Shown: positions 26,124 to 35,211, counted from the first letter of the stretch. The stretch: 54,272 nucleotides of DNA from Desulfocapsa sp. (GCA_030145625.1 JAQYVF010000026.1:1-54272); one strand, 5' to 3'. Notes: generated by a model from the sequence alone, not told the origin. Numbers and translations: made by a program.

Positions 26124-26840
26124 TTAAGTTATCTCACATCGAGATTCGTGGACCAGACGTTTCCATAATTGTTCTTTCTGGTCATCTTCAACATTTTCGA
26201 ACTTGATTGCAAATGTATTTTCTTTGACCCAGATAACTGTTGCATTGATTTCAAATACGTCTATGAGGTCATCCTGTTTGTTAAATGTAATTGTAAAGGA
26301 AATGTTATCGTCAACAGTGGGTTGCAGGGTCGCAGAATTAATAGCGCATCCGCTTATGGATATGTCAAGGACATCTCCATTTCCCTGCTCACTGTCTATC
26401 TTGTATTCGACTGGTTGTTGATAGAGACAAAATCGCAAGCCTTCACAGTGTTGAGAGTTTTTAAGTTCAATTTCAGCTTCTTCAAGAGTGGAAACATAAT
26501 TGGCACGGTATCCCTGCATCCGTGCCGCCATGTTTAATATTTGTTTGAAAATTGTCTTATGCTTATCTATAACTCGAACCACTTTTCCGACTCTATTTGT
26601 GATCAGGTGATTGGTTATGTTTTTAAAAGTCGGTATTCCACTGAGAGCGGCGAGGGAACATTCTGAGAGATCATTTATGACATCAAAACCGGGTTTTAAG
26701 TCCGCAACGCAGAATCTGATGTCAGTATAAAGGTTATCCAGATTTTTTTTGCTAAGCTTGCCTGCAATTGTGATATACAACCTGTTCTTGGCAATATCAG
26801 CAACAGCGCGTGAGCTTTTTTTACCAGCAGTTTTGCTCAT
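26124..26840 (-). CDS. STAS-like plus PilZ-like domain protein
   Basis: 238 aa. After a basic N-terminus, residues 15-115 look like a STAS/SpoIIAA-type domain (NRLYITIAGKLSKKNLDNLY, FDVINDLSECSLAALSGI). Residues 135-235 look like a PilZ domain: LRFCLYQQPVEYKID, then GDVLDISISGCAINSA (matching D/NxSxxG), and VIWVKENTFAIKFEN. The RxxxR arm that contacts c-di-GMP is not fully kept (only one Arg near RFCLYQ), so dinucleotide binding is doubtful. Possibly links a protein-interaction STAS domain to a degenerate second-messenger receptor. It is monocistronic in appearance, with a weak SD. Confidence 0.7.
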   Translation of the reverse strand: MSKTAGKKSSRAVADIAKNRLYITIAGKLSKKNLDNLYTDIRFCVADLKPGFDVINDLSECSLAALSGIPTFKNITNHLITNRVGKVVRVIDKHKTIFKQILNMAARMQGYRANYVSTLEEAEIELKNSQHCEGLRFCLYQQPVEYKIDSEQGNGDVLDISISGCAINSATLQPTVDDNISFTITFNKQDDLIDVFEINATVIWVKENTFAIKFENVEDDQKEQLWKRLVHESRCEIT

Positions 26841-27289
26841 CTTAAATTCTTAGGGTAAATTCAGGATGTTTTGCTCTGTCTCTGTAGATTAGCATATATC
26901 ACCCAGATAAATAGATGGTAAAAAAAGCTAGAATCTTGCTTGAGGCTGACGAAAAAATTATCTTTGCAAGATTGTTAAATTAAATAGTATCAAAAACGCA
27001 CCTCTATTTGAAATGAATTTTTTGTTTTTTCCTGATCAATGAGGAACCTGAACTGGTTTTTTATAGGTGTCCACCTGGGATTTCATTAAGGCTTACAGGG
27101 GTGCGATGACAATGGTCAGCGTGTTGTATCGATGATACCGCATCAGGGGAGGTAGTAGATATAAATGGGATTTGCCACCACCAGTGATAGAGGGATTCGT
27201 GGGCTAGGATATTGTGACCGGTAACACATGCATCAGTTCGGTCCGCTTGTCTGTATGAGCAGTGTGAGAGGATGTTCACTATATAGCAG
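26841..27289. other. Intergenic stretch, nothing recognised
   Basis: 449 bases upstream of the PilZ-like gene and downstream of the aldo-keto reductase gene. A 108-codon minus-strand frame at 27061-27387 overlaps the reductase, lacks any family motif, and is not accepted as a gene. No RNA gene was recognised. Confidence 0.4.
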
Positions 27290-28306
27290 CTAACCCATAG
27301 GGTATAAAATTTCATTATGCACTTCATCGCAATTACGCAACACTTCATCTGATAATTCAAGATCAATGGCTGCCAGAGAGTCGTCAAGTTGTTCTGCAGT
27401 TGTTACTCCGATAATGGTTGAGGCAACAATGTCAAACTGTTTACTCCAGGCAACAGCAAGTGTTGCAGGGGAAATTCCGGCCTTTTTTGCTATCTCCATG
27501 TAACGGGCGGTGGAGGCTAGAGTTCTTTCATTTAAAAAACGGCTTGCCATTGCTCTGATTCTCGGGTCATCTGACTGGGCATAATGAGTGAAACGGGCTA
27601 TCACTTTTGGGTCTGTATTGTACTTGCCGGTCAATACTCCGCCTGCCATTGGGGAGTAGGGGAGCAGGGATATTTTTTCCAGCCTGCACATCTCGACCAT
27701 CTCATCGAGGAATCTGCGATTCAACAATGAAAAATTGTTTTGGATGGATTCAAATCGTTTGTAGCCTTGATATTTAGAGATCATATTGGATTTGGTCGTT
27801 CCGTAGGCTGTATCGTTGGATGTTCCCAAATAACGAACTTTTCCCGAACGTACCAGGCTGTCGAAGGCCTCCATAGACTCTTCTCTGGGGACAATCGTGT
27901 CTGGCCAGTGCATCTGGTAGAGGTCGATATAGTCGCACTTCAGACGACGGAGACTACCCTCTACTCCTTTTATAATATGGTGGGCGTCAATGGCGGTAAG
28001 ACCGGAACGTATAGGGGGAACAAACCAGCCCGAGGCGGCACCGGCGACCTTTGTCGCGATGATCAAGGAATCCCTGGATTTTCCATGCAGCCATTCTCCG
28101 ACAATTTCTTCGGTGATACCAACGGTCTCAGCCCGTGGCGGTACCGGGTACACTTCGGCGGTATCAAAGAAATTAATTCCGGCAGCATAGGCCTTATCCA
28201 TGATCGCAAACGCTGTTTTTTTGTCACACATGGAACCAAACATCATGGTTCCAAGACAAACAGGACTGACCCGCAGGCCACTTTGACCGATATATCGATA
28301 CTCCAT
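27290..28306 (-). CDS. Aldo-keto reductase (Tas-like, NADPH-dependent)
   Basis: 338-aa TIM-barrel oxidoreductase. The catalytic tetrad is readable: Asp in NFFDTAEVYP, Tyr in the same motif, Lys in IATKVAG and His in DLYQMHWPDT. Family motifs VCLGTMMFG, RSGKVRYLGTSND, LLPYSPMAGGVLTGKY and a C-terminal IIGVTTAEQLDDSL fit AKR families related to E. coli Tas/YghZ. Reduces aldehydes or ketones with NADPH; the substrate is not deducible. A good SD (AGGAGCCTGAGA) precedes the ATG. It appears to be a single-gene unit. Confidence 0.88.
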   Translation of the reverse strand: MEYRYIGQSGLRVSPVCLGTMMFGSMCDKKTAFAIMDKAYAAGINFFDTAEVYPVPPRAETVGITEEIVGEWLHGKSRDSLIIATKVAGAASGWFVPPIRSGLTAIDAHHIIKGVEGSLRRLKCDYIDLYQMHWPDTIVPREESMEAFDSLVRSGKVRYLGTSNDTAYGTTKSNMISKYQGYKRFESIQNNFSLLNRRFLDEMVEMCRLEKISLLPYSPMAGGVLTGKYNTDPKVIARFTHYAQSDDPRIRAMASRFLNERTLASTARYMEIAKKAGISPATLAVAWSKQFDIVASTIIGVTTAEQLDDSLAAIDLELSDEVLRNCDEVHNEILYPMG

Positions 28307-28874
28307 TCTCAGGCTCCTATTTTGTAAAAACGAAGAGAGTTACATGACATCAAGAGTACTAAATTACCCTTCCATTGCAGGAAACACAACAAGGCAAATT
28401 AGTATCACTTTGAGAAGATAGCTTCCTGAGAAACAAAGAGGCAGGTTTAGCTATTGGAGGAGATTTTTTGAATCGAAAAATAACAAAGAAAAGGAGTTTT
28501 TGTGTTTCCGGGTGACGGTCTTGGTTTTCCATGTTCATAGTATTGATCAGGACGTGAAGGGAAACACCGTTCGGGGCCTCTGAGTTTGCTGCTGTTTTTC
28601 ATGTAACACCATAGATACATATGACATTTTCTGCGTTGAGCTCTGTCTTGTTAAGTCTTGTCAGAGAGTATTGTTCATGATACGTTTGTTATTACAGATG
28701 AATGAAGGATCATATTGGTTTTTTACGAATTTTCCTCTCTAAAAGGAGGCGAGTTGATTCAACATATGGACAATACTTCTTGTATGATCTTCAAATAAAA
28801 CACAAATATGTTCCCGAAATATAGAGTGATTGACGGGATAGCAACCTGAAAATAGGTAGTCTAAAGGAGATGGT
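28307..28874. other. Divergent intergenic region, no gene recognised
   Basis: 568 bases between the divergent aldo-keto reductase and ferredoxin-nitroreductase genes. One strong SD-like run (GGAGGAGATTTTTTG near 28457) leads only into about 15 codons. It likely holds both promoters; no clear operator, tRNA or riboswitch was recognised. Confidence 0.4.
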
Positions 28875-29711
28875 ATGGGTTCGATGAATTTTTCAGTGAA
28901 TAAAGAGCGTTGTATAAGCTGTGAGGCTTGTGTTTCTGATTGTCCATATTTTGTGTTGACCATGGAAGAGGACACACCTGCAGCGGTTGCCGACAGGGAA
29001 TCTCTATGTATCAAGTGCCTTCACTGTTTAACGGTTTGTCCTACCGGTGCTGTATCCATTAATGGTTTTGACCCGGATGACTGTCTTGATATGGAGAATA
29101 TGTTTCCTGAGGCAGACAAAATGGAGACCTTGATACGAGGACGGCGTTCGGTGCGCAAGTATCAGGATGAAAATATTGAATCGTCAGTGATGGAGAGACT
29201 CCTCCAGGTTGCCTGGCAGGCTCCAACCGGAGTAAATGCAAGAGGTGTTCTTTTTACCGTGGTGGATGATAAGGAAATTATGGAGAGACTGCGTAGAGCA
29301 GTTATGACCCGACTGGCTGAGCTCGTCAGGGACGATAAGCTGCCTGAACAGCTGGAATTCTTTGCCGGGTTTGCCAAGCTCTGGGAAGAACAGGGGATCG
29401 ATATCCTGTTTCGTGGAGCGCCTCACATAATCATCACATCCGCACCGAAAAACTGCCCCTGTCCGGAACAAGACTGCATCATAGCACTATCCTATTTTGA
29501 ACTGTTTGCCCAAAGTCTGCGACTGGGGACTGTTTGGGATGGGCTGGCAAAATTGGCTTTTACCGAACTGATGCCGGAGTTTAACGAACAACTGGGAATT
29601 CCGGCTGACCATATCTTCGGTTATGTCATGGCCTTTGGTAAGCCGGCAGTGGAATATCACCGGACAGTACCAATCAGGCCGGCAGCTATCAACAAAGTCA
29701 CTTTTGAGTAA
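28875..29711 (+). CDS. Ferredoxin - nitroreductase fusion protein
   Basis: 278 aa. Residues 1-65 contain two [4Fe-4S] motifs (CISCEACVSDCP and CIKCLHCLTVCP). The rest is an FMN-binding nitroreductase-fold domain starting at LIRGRRSVRKYQDENI, with WQAPTGVNARGVLF and a C-terminal HIFGYVMAFGKP. Such fusions are frequent in strict anaerobes and pass electrons from ferredoxin clusters to FMN and then to an unknown acceptor. The insertion with CPCPEQDC in the middle adds three further cysteines. The SD is GGAGATGGT directly before the ATG. Confidence 0.88.
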   Translation: MGSMNFSVNKERCISCEACVSDCPYFVLTMEEDTPAAVADRESLCIKCLHCLTVCPTGAVSINGFDPDDCLDMENMFPEADKMETLIRGRRSVRKYQDENIESSVMERLLQVAWQAPTGVNARGVLFTVVDDKEIMERLRRAVMTRLAELVRDDKLPEQLEFFAGFAKLWEEQGIDILFRGAPHIIITSAPKNCPCPEQDCIIALSYFELFAQSLRLGTVWDGLAKLAFTELMPEFNEQLGIPADHIFGYVMAFGKPAVEYHRTVPIRPAAINKVTFE

Positions 29712-29869
29712 ATGTAACTACTCATTTTTCTGAGAGATCTGTTAGCTGTCGGGATGAATTGTTGTGTTCGGAATATCTTTTTTACTTGCACTACAAACTA
29801 CTTTTTCTCCCTGTTACCATTTTGTTACCTTTGCTGTCCTACACTACCTCAAGAGAAAAGGAAAAAGTC

Positions 29870-29899
29870 TAAGAGATATAGCTTTGACCATATCTCTTA
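29870..29899. promoter_or_regulatory. 10-bp inverted repeat upstream of the esterase gene
   Basis: TAAGAGATAT and ATATCTCTTA are perfectly inverted with a 10-base spacer, about 55 bases before the esterase start. It is not followed by a T-run. It could be a regulator-binding site or a 5' UTR hairpin. Confidence 0.4.
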
Positions 29900-29954
29900 A
29901 CTGTATCTCACGAGATGTTTTTAAGTAGCATTAATCAATGTACAAGGAATGAAT

Positions 29955-30857
29955 ATGAATCAGTTTGCTCAAGAAACACGCCAATATGAATGGCTGGGCT
30001 ACTATGATCGATTTAGCTATTTTTCTCCTGAAAAAATTCGTGAAGGTTGTTACCCAAGAGTAATGGAACATACCGAAGCGCCGGAAAAAGCAATCGTGCT
30101 GGTTCATGGCCTCTCCGACTCACCATATTTTATGACCGCAATCGGAGATCATTTCTATAAGAACCTTGGCTACAATGTTTACATGCCCCTCCTCCATTGT
30201 CATGGTCTTAAAGAACCGATGGGAATGGAAGGCGTTAAACTGGAAGAGTGGAAGGCGAATGTGAGTTTTGCAATAAAGTCAGCCGCATCTCAATCTGAAC
30301 AAATATCTGTCGGTGGATTATCCACTGGCGGAACCCTGAGCTTTCATATGGCAGCGACTAAACAGAAGATCAATGGTGCACTGTACCTTTTCTCCGCAGC
30401 ACTGGACCTGGCAGGTGGTCCTCTTGGAGTAACAGGTGAATTAAAAGAATGGTTATTACGCAGCTTTTTAGCTGATATTCTGGATAAAAATAACCCACTG
30501 ATTGGTGACAATCCATACCGATATGGCCACATTGATATGGATGGAGCTCGAGAATTGGCTAAGCTGATTGATGAGACAGATTCCCTTATAGAGAGATACA
30601 GCCCAAAAGATCCATTTTCTAAAAGAGTTTTTGCTGCTCATTCAGAGTGTGATACGACAGCAGAAATCTCGGGAATTGAAAAATTACAAAAGGTATCAGT
30701 GCCGGATCGATTCCACTTCCATAGGATTCCGAAACAGTTCGGTGTGTCTCATGCCAGCGTGGTTTTAAAAGATCCCATCTCAACAGGTGGCGAAGTTTTG
30801 GAAAAACAAAATCCACAGTTCGATGAGATGATGGCGGCCATAACCGATTTTGCATAA
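29955..30857 (+). CDS. Alpha/beta hydrolase (carboxylesterase/lipase-like)
   Basis: 300 aa from the ATG at 29955, since AAGGA lies only one base before the alternative ATG at 29949. The oxyanion-hole HG is in IVLVHGLSDSPYF, the nucleophile elbow is GGLSTGG, the acid is probably Asp in HSECDTT, and the base His is in FGVSHASVV. There is no signal peptide, so a cytoplasmic esterase is likely. It resembles carboxylesterases that act on short acyl esters or monoacylglycerols; the substrate is not known. It stands alone. Confidence 0.82.
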   Translation: MNQFAQETRQYEWLGYYDRFSYFSPEKIREGCYPRVMEHTEAPEKAIVLVHGLSDSPYFMTAIGDHFYKNLGYNVYMPLLHCHGLKEPMGMEGVKLEEWKANVSFAIKSAASQSEQISVGGLSTGGTLSFHMAATKQKINGALYLFSAALDLAGGPLGVTGELKEWLLRSFLADILDKNNPLIGDNPYRYGHIDMDGARELAKLIDETDSLIERYSPKDPFSKRVFAAHSECDTTAEISGIEKLQKVSVPDRFHFHRIPKQFGVSHASVVLKDPISTGGEVLEKQNPQFDEMMAAITDFA

Positions 30858-31013
30858 CAACAAGGGAGGCGAAGTAGGGGAGTGAACCAAAATTCTATGA
30901 TTGTGGATGTCGGTCATCTTCCCCTCTCATCGTTTGACGGGTTGTAAGCCTGGGTCTCTCTTTTCTTGCAGGCGAAAAGGAAAATAAAGACAGCAAGGGG
31001 AGGAAATTTTATC

Positions 31014-32285
31014 ATGCTTAGACAGGTACATTTCTACACCAAGGTATTACTGGTGTTGATTTTCTTCGGTCTCGCTGTCGGTCAGGCTCAGGCTGAGCTA
31101 ACCATGGTTGAGAAATTGCTGGCTACCGACGGTGCTGCCGGGGATAAATTCGGTAGATCCGTATCCATTTCCGGTAATACAGCTGTTATTGGCTCCTATA
31201 CGGATGACGACAATGGTAATGATTCCGGTTCAGCCTACGTCTTCACCCGTTCTGGTACTACCTGGACCCAGCAGGTCAAGCTTGTTCCAGCCGACGGTGC
31301 CGCCGATGATAGGTTTGGCTTTTCCGTATCCGTGTCTGGCGATACCATCGTGATTGGTGCCGATGGGGATGATACTTCTGGGCTGCAAGCGGGTGCAGCT
31401 TATGTTTTTGTCCGTTCCGGCACTACATGGAGCCAGCAGGCGAAGTTCAACGCCCCTGATGGTGCCGGTGCCGACTTTTTTGGTAGCTCTGTCGCAGTTG
31501 ATGGTGATATCGCAGTAATTGGTGCCCCAGGGGATGACGATAATGGTAGCTATTCTGGCTCGGCCTATGTTTTCGTCCGCTCCGGCACTACCTGGAGTGC
31601 ACAGGCTAAGCTCACTCCCGATGACGGCGCTGCTGATGACGAGTTTGGCAACTCCGTGGCTGTGTCCGGTAAGACCGTTGTGATTGGTGCTCACTATGAT
31701 AATGATAATGGCGACAATTCCGGTTCGGCCTATGTCTTCATCCGCTTCGGAGCTAGCTGGAGCCAGCAGATCAAGCTTACTCCTGCTGATGGTGCCTCCT
31801 TGGATCAATTCGGCGAGTCCTTGTCCGTATCTGGTGATACCACAGTGATTGGTGCCTACAGGGATGATGACAATGGGGGTGACTCCGGGGCAGCCTATGT
31901 TTTCAGCCGTTCCGGCTTAACCTGGAGCCAGCAGACTAAGCTTCTTGCTGCTGACGGTGCCCTAGGGGATAATTTCGGCTACTCGGTGGCCGTATCTGGT
32001 GAAACTGTCATGATTGGTGCTCCCGGGGATGGGGGCCATACCGGTTCTGCCTATGTTTTTACCCGTACCAAATCCACCTGGAGCCAGCACAACAAGATTC
32101 TTGCCGCCGACGGCGCTGTTGATGACTGGTTCGGCAACTCCGTGGCCGTGTCCGGTGAGATCGCAGTAGTTGGCGTTTACCTGGATGATGACAAGGGCAT
32201 CGGTTCCGGCTCTGCCTATGTTTACTGGCCCAAGAGTTTTTCCTGGATCATGTTTATACCTGCCATTACCGGTGGCAGCTTATAA
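31014..32285 (+). CDS. Exported FG-GAP repeat protein (seven repeats)
   Basis: 423 aa from the ATG at 31014, behind AGGGGAGG. It has an N-terminal signal peptide with likely cleavage after VGQAQA. The mature part is seven near-identical repeats of about 52-55 residues, each with DGA...D.FG.SV.VSG....IGA followed by DDD.G..SG.AYVF.RSG..W. These are FG-GAP/integrin-alpha-type beta-propeller blades with Asp-rich calcium-binding loops, and seven would close one propeller. The short C-terminus (ending AITGGSL) carries no anchor. An external adhesin or binding role is typical of the family; the ligand is unknown. The strong periodicity creates a long false frame on the other strand. Confidence 0.85.
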   Translation: MLRQVHFYTKVLLVLIFFGLAVGQAQAELTMVEKLLATDGAAGDKFGRSVSISGNTAVIGSYTDDDNGNDSGSAYVFTRSGTTWTQQVKLVPADGAADDRFGFSVSVSGDTIVIGADGDDTSGLQAGAAYVFVRSGTTWSQQAKFNAPDGAGADFFGSSVAVDGDIAVIGAPGDDDNGSYSGSAYVFVRSGTTWSAQAKLTPDDGAADDEFGNSVAVSGKTVVIGAHYDNDNGDNSGSAYVFIRFGASWSQQIKLTPADGASLDQFGESLSVSGDTTVIGAYRDDDNGGDSGAAYVFSRSGLTWSQQTKLLAADGALGDNFGYSVAVSGETVMIGAPGDGGHTGSAYVFTRTKSTWSQHNKILAADGAVDDWFGNSVAVSGEIAVVGVYLDDDKGIGSGSAYVYWPKSFSWIMFIPAITGGSL

Positions 32286-32366
32286 AGTAGATCCTGCCTC
32301 TCCTTTAGAGAGGTTCTGGGCTTGATCAAGGCCTCAGATTTGAGAGGAGAATGAGTGGCAATAGAG

Positions 32367-33242
32367 TTATTTCAGTACATTGATAAATTCAACCGGACTG
32401 CTGCCGAAATGGCGTTTAAATTCACGACTGAACTGCGTAGCACTCTCGTAACCAACTTCAGCAGCGGCTTCATTTACTCGAGAGCCCCGTTCCATAAGAA
32501 GTGATTTTGCTTTGCTCAACCTGACTTTTTTCAGATATTGAATGGGAGAGGATAAGGTCACATCTTTAAAAGCCCTGTGAAATGCAGAAGGGCTCATATT
32601 TACTAACGTAGCAAGGCTATCTATATCTATGGATTCCCGATAGTTTGAGTGTATGAGCTTGAGAGCCTTATCAACCTTGGAAAGGTTTGTGTTTTTCATA
32701 GCCAGAGCGTAAAGAGATGAAGCATTTTGCCCACACATTATTCTGAACATCAACTCAGTTACAATACCTTGTCCAATTACATTGCTGTCGAGTGGAGACT
32801 GAAGTGCCTTCAGAAGTCGTAATACAGTCTCTTTGATTGTTGGCGTTGCACTTGTAATAAAAAGTCCCTTATGCTTTTCTTTTTTTCGTAACAGGGGAAA
32901 ATCGATATGATCGTCCATCTGATTAATAATATGTGTGAGGATGCCAATGTCTATATCTACAGTCAATGCGAGTAGAGGTTTTTCATCAGTTGCGTATGTC
33001 TCACAATCTGCAGGGATTGGAACTGAAAGTACCAGGTAGTTGTCAGGATTGTACTCATAGGTTTCGTCGCCCACGAAAACACGCTTGGCCCCCTGCCCGA
33101 CAATAATTACCCCTTGTTCGTAACAAAGAGGTTCTCGTGGCCGAGAATGTGTCGCTTTAAAAATTCCGATACCGGGGAGCAACGTTTTATTAAACCCCTG
33201 ATTCTTTGCCAGTCTGTCCATTAAAATCGCAGCTTCTGTCAT
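32367..33242 (-). CDS. AraC-family regulator with AraC_N domain (YqhC-like)
   Basis: 291 aa. The N-terminal AraC_N (PF06719-type) part has PREPLCYEQGVIIVGQGAKR and LVLSVPIPADCETYATDEKP. The C-terminal double HTH has IDSLATLVNMSPSAFHRAFK and AAEVGYESATQFSREFKRHF. AAGGAGG precedes the ATG. It is divergent from the yqhD-like gene, the same arrangement as the E. coli aldehyde-sensing activator YqhC beside yqhD, so it probably activates that gene in response to reactive aldehydes (inference from E. coli). Confidence 0.85.
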   Translation of the reverse strand: MTEAAILMDRLAKNQGFNKTLLPGIGIFKATHSRPREPLCYEQGVIIVGQGAKRVFVGDETYEYNPDNYLVLSVPIPADCETYATDEKPLLALTVDIDIGILTHIINQMDDHIDFPLLRKKEKHKGLFITSATPTIKETVLRLLKALQSPLDSNVIGQGIVTELMFRIMCGQNASSLYALAMKNTNLSKVDKALKLIHSNYRESIDIDSLATLVNMSPSAFHRAFKDVTLSSPIQYLKKVRLSKAKSLLMERGSRVNEAAAEVGYESATQFSREFKRHFGSSPVEFINVLK

Positions 33243-33610
33243 ACCAGCCTCCTTGAATTATCTGTAGGGTACCTTGAAAAGTTAGATTTTTTGTTCAAGA
33301 TCGAGGAACAGACGAAAAAATAAGCGCAACATATAGTTGATATGTGAGCATTATTTTTTTGACTGTGACGAAGAGCTTGGGCAAAAAGGCAATTTTTCGA
33401 GGTGGCCTGTACTCTTTGACTCTATGCATTATTAACAGCATAGGCGGGAAAATGACAACTAAAGTAGGAATAGGCATGATATTGAGAGGAATGTGCCTTC
33501 TCATGTGGATTTTTTGCCTTAATTTAGCATATGTCCAGAGAGGATCTCAGGAAGAGGTAAAAAGGAAAATAATCACATCATATCCTATGGTGATATGAAA
33601 GGAGAAAATT
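33243..33610. promoter_or_regulatory. Divergent regulatory region between YqhC-like and YqhD-like genes
   Basis: Contains an inverted repeat CTATGC-N10-GCATAG at 33422-33443, a candidate operator. An 84-codon frame (33344-33598), or its shorter version from the ATG at 33450 with one hydrophobic segment, is open here, but it lacks a family motif and I do not annotate it. Confidence 0.4.
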
Positions 33611-34783
33611 ATGCTGAACTTCAGTTTCTACAATCCTACTCACATTGTCTTTGGTAAGGACCAACTAGAACAATTGGATACCCTTGTCCCTAAAGGTGCA
33701 AAAGTTCTTATCACCTATGGTGGAGGCAGTGCCAAGAGAACCGGCGTACTGGATAAGGTGAAAAAAGAATTGGCGAAATCACAAAGAGAAGTAGCAGAAT
33801 TTGGCGGGATAGGAGCGAATCCTGAATTGTCGGTTCTTATGAAGGCAATAGAAAGAGTCCGCGGGGAGAAGATTGATTTTCTCCTTGCCGTGGGAGGAGG
33901 TTCTGTCATGGATGGAACCAAGTTCATTGCTCTGGCATCTTTTGCAAAAGAATTTACAGGAAAAGAAGAAGCTCTTTTGCATTTTGGTTTCGATCCGGTT
34001 CCTGTGGAGAGTGCAGTACCTATGGGTACAGTACTTACTCTTCCTGCCACGGGATCTGAAATGAACGGTTTTGCCGTGATCAGTAACGGCAAAGATAAAT
34101 TACCTGTATTCAGTCCATATGCTTTCCCACAATTCTCCATATTAGATCCGGTGCTTACCTATACCCTCCCAGCCACTCAAGTGGCCAATGGTGTGGTCGA
34201 TACTTTTATTCATACAGTTGAACAATATGTTACCTATTCAGTAGATGCTCGTTTTCAGGACAGAACTGCGGAGGGTATTCTGCAAACGATTATTGAGATA
34301 GGGAAAAAGACAGTAGATGAGCCTGAAGATTATGACGCCAGAGCGAATCTTGTCTGGTGTGCTACCATGGCATTAAATGGACTTATTGGTGCTGGAGTGC
34401 CGCAAGACTGGAACACTCATATGATAGGTCATGAGCTTACGGCTCTTTTTGGAATAGATCATGCGAAAACCTTAGCAATTATACAGCCTGCCGTATGGAA
34501 GGTGAGAAGGGAGCAGAAAAAAGGAAAACTCCTGCAGTACGCTGAGAGAGTCTGGGATATCAGGGAAGGGAGTGAAGATGAAAGAATAAATCTGGCAATT
34601 TCCAGGACAGAAGAGTTTTTCCAGAGCCTTGGCATGAAGACCAAACTATCAGATCATAATCTCACTCAAGATGATATTGAAAAGGTGATAAGCTCATTGG
34701 AAAAACATGGAATGACGGCACTGTCTGAAACAGGTGATGTAACACTTGAAATTTCTAGAGAAATTTTAAAGGCTGCCATGTAG
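33611..34783 (+). CDS. yqhD: NADPH-dependent alcohol dehydrogenase/aldehyde reductase (YqhD-like, iron-containing ADH family)
   Basis: 390-aa group III ADH. The nucleotide-binding motifs are YGGGSAKRTGVLDKVK and AVGGGSVMDGTKFIAL, TLPATGSEMNGFAVI follows, and metal ligands lie in GVVDTFIHTVEQYVT and HMIGHELTALFGIDHAK. The run of YqhD-type motifs, including ALHFGFDP-like HFGFDPVPVESAVPMG, is close to E. coli YqhD, which detoxifies short-chain aldehydes with NADPH. GGAGAAAATT precedes the ATG. It is paired with the divergent YqhC-like regulator. An aldo-keto reductase (dkgA partner in E. coli) is not adjacent here; the one at 27290 is of another subfamily. Confidence 0.9.
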   Translation: MLNFSFYNPTHIVFGKDQLEQLDTLVPKGAKVLITYGGGSAKRTGVLDKVKKELAKSQREVAEFGGIGANPELSVLMKAIERVRGEKIDFLLAVGGGSVMDGTKFIALASFAKEFTGKEEALLHFGFDPVPVESAVPMGTVLTLPATGSEMNGFAVISNGKDKLPVFSPYAFPQFSILDPVLTYTLPATQVANGVVDTFIHTVEQYVTYSVDARFQDRTAEGILQTIIEIGKKTVDEPEDYDARANLVWCATMALNGLIGAGVPQDWNTHMIGHELTALFGIDHAKTLAIIQPAVWKVRREQKKGKLLQYAERVWDIREGSEDERINLAISRTEEFFQSLGMKTKLSDHNLTQDDIEKVISSLEKHGMTALSETGDVTLEISREILKAAM

Positions 34784-34841
34784 ATGTGTTATTCCCTTGC
34801 GAAGGCACATGGGAATACCATTTGTCATGGTGGGAAAGTGT

Positions 34842-34880
34842 GAATCCTGACTGATCTCTTACGGAGAACAGCCAGGATTC
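34842..34880. terminator. Hairpin downstream of yqhD-like gene (possible terminator)
   Basis: GAATCCTGACTG pairs with CAGCCAGGATTC with one mismatch over a 15-base loop. There is no T-run after it, so a processing or attenuation hairpin is equally possible. Confidence 0.35.
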
Positions 34881-34951
34881 AATTGGGATTTGTTGATATC
34901 TGTAACAGCGGCTTTGAAGAGTTCGCTTTTCTTTTTTGCATACTCCTTATC

Positions 34952-34979
34952 TTGACAACCACAATGTGGTACCTAGATT
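34952..34979 (+). promoter_or_regulatory. Candidate sigma-70 promoter for the 55-aa miniprotein gene
   Basis: TTGACA, 16 bases, then TAGATT. The spacer holds a small palindrome, ACCACAATGTGGT. It is located about 65 bases before the ATG. Confidence 0.4.
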
Positions 34980-35043
34980 GTAGTGGCAAGAGTTATTTTA
35001 TCTTGCTTTTTCTTGTTTTGACTACAAACGAATGGAGGCCATT

Positions 35044-35211
35044 ATGTCTGGATATGATAATCTTATTTGGGTACGTGATAAAGAGGGAAAAGAGTATGTG
35101 TGCGAACTTGATGCCATGCGTAAAAATTTAAAAGATGGTGATGAGCTTTCCAAAGAGGAACGCTCTCACTGCATGAATGTCAATGAAATTGTTGGCACCG
35201 AACGCTGGTAG
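35044..35211 (+). CDS. 55-aa miniprotein, paralogue of the 60-aa protein at 18536
   Basis: Found by reading the frame after the SD GGAGG at 35034-35038. It starts MSGYDNLIWV, continues RDKEGKEYVC, has ELSKEERSHC and ends IVGTERW. These blocks match the 60-aa protein encoded at 18536-18718 at the same positions, including both cysteines. As in that gene, the SD is part of ATGGAGG and the ATG within it is in frame, so an alternative start at 35032 would give MEAIM at the N-terminus (MEAVM in the other copy). Function unknown. A zinc-ribbon miniprotein gene follows 92 bases later. Confidence 0.75.
   Translation: MSGYDNLIWVRDKEGKEYVCELDAMRKNLKDGDELSKEERSHCMNVNEIVGTERW

Noticed and set aside
27061-27387. 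108-codon minus-strand frame
   Set aside because: Overlaps the aldo-keto reductase C-terminus, lacks SD and any family motif.
31230-31808. 192-codon minus-strand frame rich in Ile/Gly
   Set aside because: It is the antisense of the FG-GAP repeats; the regular DNA periodicity keeps it open. No SD or independent motif.
33344-33598. Possible small membrane ORF between the YqhC- and YqhD-like genes
   Set aside because: Some hydrophobic character, but no convincing SD or known motif; more likely promoter region.
34883-35131. 82-codon plus-strand frame
   Set aside because: Overlaps the better supported 55-aa gene in another frame and crosses its promoter.
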